From NCBI GenBank assembly GCA_020053845.1, contig JAGVMI010000102.1, forward strand, positions 1 through 7,689: DNA of 7,689 nt, in the 5' to 3' direction. Positions within the stretch are counted from its first letter, which is position 1; each line of letters begins with the position of its first letter. This document shows, one piece after another, positions 6,203 to 7,689 of this stretch. The position numbers and the translations under genes were made by a program. Source of the DNA: Candidatus Babeliales bacterium. GTDB taxonomy: Bacteria; Babelota; Babeliae; Babelales; Vermiphilaceae. A model generated the notes under the pieces. It searched no databases. It saw only the letters and a list, made by a program, of their open reading frames with translations, and was not told where the DNA came from.

Positions 6203-7009
6203 ATGCTTATCGACACACATTGTCACATTAATGTTATGGTAAAAGAACAATTTGACATTCCTTTACCAAAAACAACATCGCTTGACACTCTCACTATTGT
6301 TGCACAAGCAGCTCAAGTGAACGTTACACGCATCATTAATGTTGGAACAAGCCTTGTTGAAAGCAATAATTGCGTTGCGCTCGCACAATTATCCACTCAT
6401 CTTTTTGCTGCCGTTGGCATACATCCTAATGATTGCACAGAGAATTGGCGTGCAGACTTCAAACAGATTGAAGAGCTTGTTAAGCATAAAGAAGATAATA
6501 AAATTGTGGGCATAGGTGAGTGCGGCATTGATCGTTATCGTGAGCATAATCTTACTCGCCAGCAAGATGCTTTTAAAGCGCATATCGAACTTGCTTTGCA
6601 CTACAAACTTCCGCTTATTATTCATTCGCGCGAAGCCGCACAAGAAACATTAGAAATATTGGATGAGTATCGTAATCATGGACTCCAAGGCACTATGCAT
6701 TGCTTTTCGTACGATTCATCTATTGCACAAGAGGCAATTAATTTTGGCTTAGTACTTGGTATAGGCGGAACGGTTACCTACCCGAAAAATGAAGAGCTTC
6801 GCAGTATCGTCACCAAAACATCGCTTAAGCATATAGTGCTTGAAACTGATGCGCCGTTCTTGCCTCCTCAAACTATACGTGGCAAGCGCAATCATCCTGA
6901 ACAAATTGCAACCATCGCCCATTTTATTGCCAGTATGCGCGGCGAGCCATTTGACGAGATTGCACAAATAACTACAGCCAATGCGATACGCATATTCAAC
7001 TGTGCATAG
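6203..7009 (+). CDS. tatD: TatD-family metal-dependent hydrolase (DNase/proofreading type)
   Basis: This 268-residue protein is a complete TatD-family TIM-barrel hydrolase. All expected metal ligands are present: H6 and H8 (DTHCH), E106 (GECGID), H141 (IIHSR), H166 (MHCF) and D216 (ETDAPFL). VGIHP (71-75) and RGKRNHP (226-232) are further family signatures, and length is usual (about 260). Members are cytoplasmic magnesium-dependent 3'-5' exonucleases or DNases, and some have been linked to D-aminoacyl-tRNA or DNA repair roles; which subgroup (TatD or YcfH) this is cannot be told by eye. The ATG has AAAGG 5 nt upstream. It is the first plus-strand gene after the divergent region, and no terminator is seen after its TAG, so read-through into the symporter gene is possible. 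Confidence 0.95.
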   Translation: MLIDTHCHINVMVKEQFDIPLPKTTSLDTLTIVAQAAQVNVTRIINVGTSLVESNNCVALAQLSTHLFAAVGIHPNDCTENWRADFKQIEELVKHKEDNKIVGIGECGIDRYREHNLTRQQDAFKAHIELALHYKLPLIIHSREAAQETLEILDEYRNHGLQGTMHCFSYDSSIAQEAINFGLVLGIGGTVTYPKNEELRSIVTKTSLKHIVLETDAPFLPPQTIRGKRNHPEQIATIAHFIASMRGEPFDEIAQITTANAIRIFNCA

Positions 7010-7031
7010 TACACGGTATAAGGCATCCCAC

Positions 7032-7060
7032 TGGACATGTTGCACAACGATCACTACATT
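7032..7060 (+). promoter_or_regulatory. Candidate promoter of the symporter gene
   Basis: TGGACA (7032-7037, five of six matches to TTGACA) and TACATT (7055-7060, four of six matches to TATAAT) are exactly 17 nt apart. Transcription would start near 7067, leaving a 31-nt leader. The rest of the 88-bp gap between tatD and the symporter holds no hairpin with a U tract. Confidence 0.4.
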
Positions 7061-7097
7061 CAGTAGGAACAGCTCGCTAACAGTCAAGGATTAGTCT

Positions 7098-7689
7098 GTG
7101 AACATAGCCATTTTAAGCGCATTCATCATCTACTTTGCTTCCATTATAGGCATAGGGATATTTTTCTATCGCCGCAGCAAGACTGCCACCGACTTTATGG
7201 TGGGCAGCCATTCGATGAATTACTGGGTAACCGCGATTGCAACACAAGCAAGCGATATGAGCAGCTGGCTTTTTCTTGGCCTACCCGCAATGGTATTCAT
7301 TAACGGACTTTTTGAATATTGGACCGCGCTGGGCCTTATGTTTTTCATGCTGCTCACATGGCAGTTTATAGCACCCAAATTACGCGAGCGCTCAGGAAAC
7401 TCCCATAGCCTTACTTTTTCATCTTTTTTGGGCAACTCGTTTTCTCATCATCAAACCACCATTCGCTTGGTAAGTGCACTTTTTACCATAGCTTTCTTTG
7501 CGGTATATATCTGCGCAGGCCTCGTCGGACTTGGCAGAATTTTCTCTTCTTCATTTGATATCGGCTACCACACGGCAATAACGTTGAGCATCACGGGCGC
7601 CGCATTGTACACTCTCGTGGGCGGATATGTAGGAATTGCATGGTGCAATATGCTCCAGGGAATTTTCTTACTTGCCATGGTAATTTTAG
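7098..7689 (+). CDS. putP: PutP-type sodium:solute symporter, N-terminal 197 residues only
   Basis: This frame runs off the right edge, so about 40 percent of a usual 480-500-residue symporter is seen. The segment ASDMSSWLFLGLPAMVF (51-67) closely matches the ASDMSGWLLMGLPGAVF part of the PutP sodium/proline symporter: D53 and S55 correspond to the sodium-binding D55 and S57 of E. coli PutP as I recall it. Membrane segments are visible at about 3-24, 42-70, 73-93, 122-146, 157-180 and 184-197, in line with SSS-family topology. VGGYVGIAW (174-182) matches the family's GGFLAVSW region. Proline is the likeliest substrate, but pantothenate or other SSS substrates cannot be excluded. The start must be GTG, because an in-frame TAG lies at 7092-7094; AAGGA (7086-7090) lies 7 nt before it. 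Its own promoter is predicted in the gap after tatD. Confidence 0.93.
   Translation, partial: MNIAILSAFIIYFASIIGIGIFFYRRSKTATDFMVGSHSMNYWVTAIATQASDMSSWLFLGLPAMVFINGLFEYWTALGLMFFMLLTWQFIAPKLRERSGNSHSLTFSSFLGNSFSHHQTTIRLVSALFTIAFFAVYICAGLVGLGRIFSSSFDIGYHTAITLSITGAALYTLVGGYVGIAWCNMLQGIFLLAMVIL

Noticed and set aside
6749..7087. Minus-strand open frame of 112 residues opposite the end of tatD
   Set aside because: It overlaps the conserved C-terminal half of tatD, including ETDAPFL, and has no recognisable domain.
7010..7097. Terminator between tatD and the symporter
   Set aside because: Only a 4-bp inverted match (GTTG/CAAC) is present, with no U tract.
7220..7435. Minus-strand open frame of 71 residues opposite the symporter start
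   Set aside because: It is antisense to the conserved PutP motif region and shows no family features.

Overview
The window reads as ordinary chromosomal DNA of a Gram-negative-type bacterium of moderate GC content, with tightly packed genes. The lineage cannot be proved without a search. The mix of a seryl-tRNA synthetase with diverged motif 3, a DUF58/DUF4381-like pair, an exported charged coiled-coil protein and a PutP-like importer would suit a host-dependent lineage such as Candidatus Dependentiae (TM6), but that is a guess from protein flavour. I see no tRNA, rRNA, CRISPR array, transposase, attachment site or phage gene.

All genes left of about 6030 are on the minus strand and those to the right are on the plus strand; the two sets diverge from a 172-bp intergenic region. 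Reading the minus strand from right to left: an HU-family DNA-binding protein (5743-6030) with its own predicted promoter and a clear intrinsic terminator (5670-5696); then a tightly spaced run of serS (4354-5586), a DUF58 protein (3456-4343), a single-span membrane protein resembling DUF4381 (2898-3443) and a HemW-like radical SAM protein (1702-2862), separated by 10, 12 and 35 nt. A second strong intrinsic terminator (1650-1682) closes that unit. Beyond it lie a small FMN split-barrel (PNPOx-like) protein (1172-1633) and, 24 nt further on, an exported or membrane-anchored coiled-coil protein that runs off the left edge of the window (1-1147).

On the plus strand are a TatD-family metal-dependent hydrolase (6203-7009) and the first 197 codons of a PutP-type sodium:solute symporter (7098 to the window end), the latter with its own candidate promoter.

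The DUF58 and DUF4381-like pair is the usual core of MoxR/BatA-type loci, which are thought to act in envelope maintenance or complex assembly. Here it sits between serS and hemW, and no MoxR ATPase or BatA/B/D gene is visible in the window. Three genes (serS, hemW, the symporter) must start at GTG because in-frame stops lie just upstream. The most unusual points are the terminator placed only 16 nt before the PNPOx-like start codon, the overlapping opposed -10 elements between HU and tatD, a possible leader RNA fold that touches the HU ribosome binding site, and the unrecognised exported coiled-coil protein. I did not find convincing evidence of a wholly new multi-gene system.
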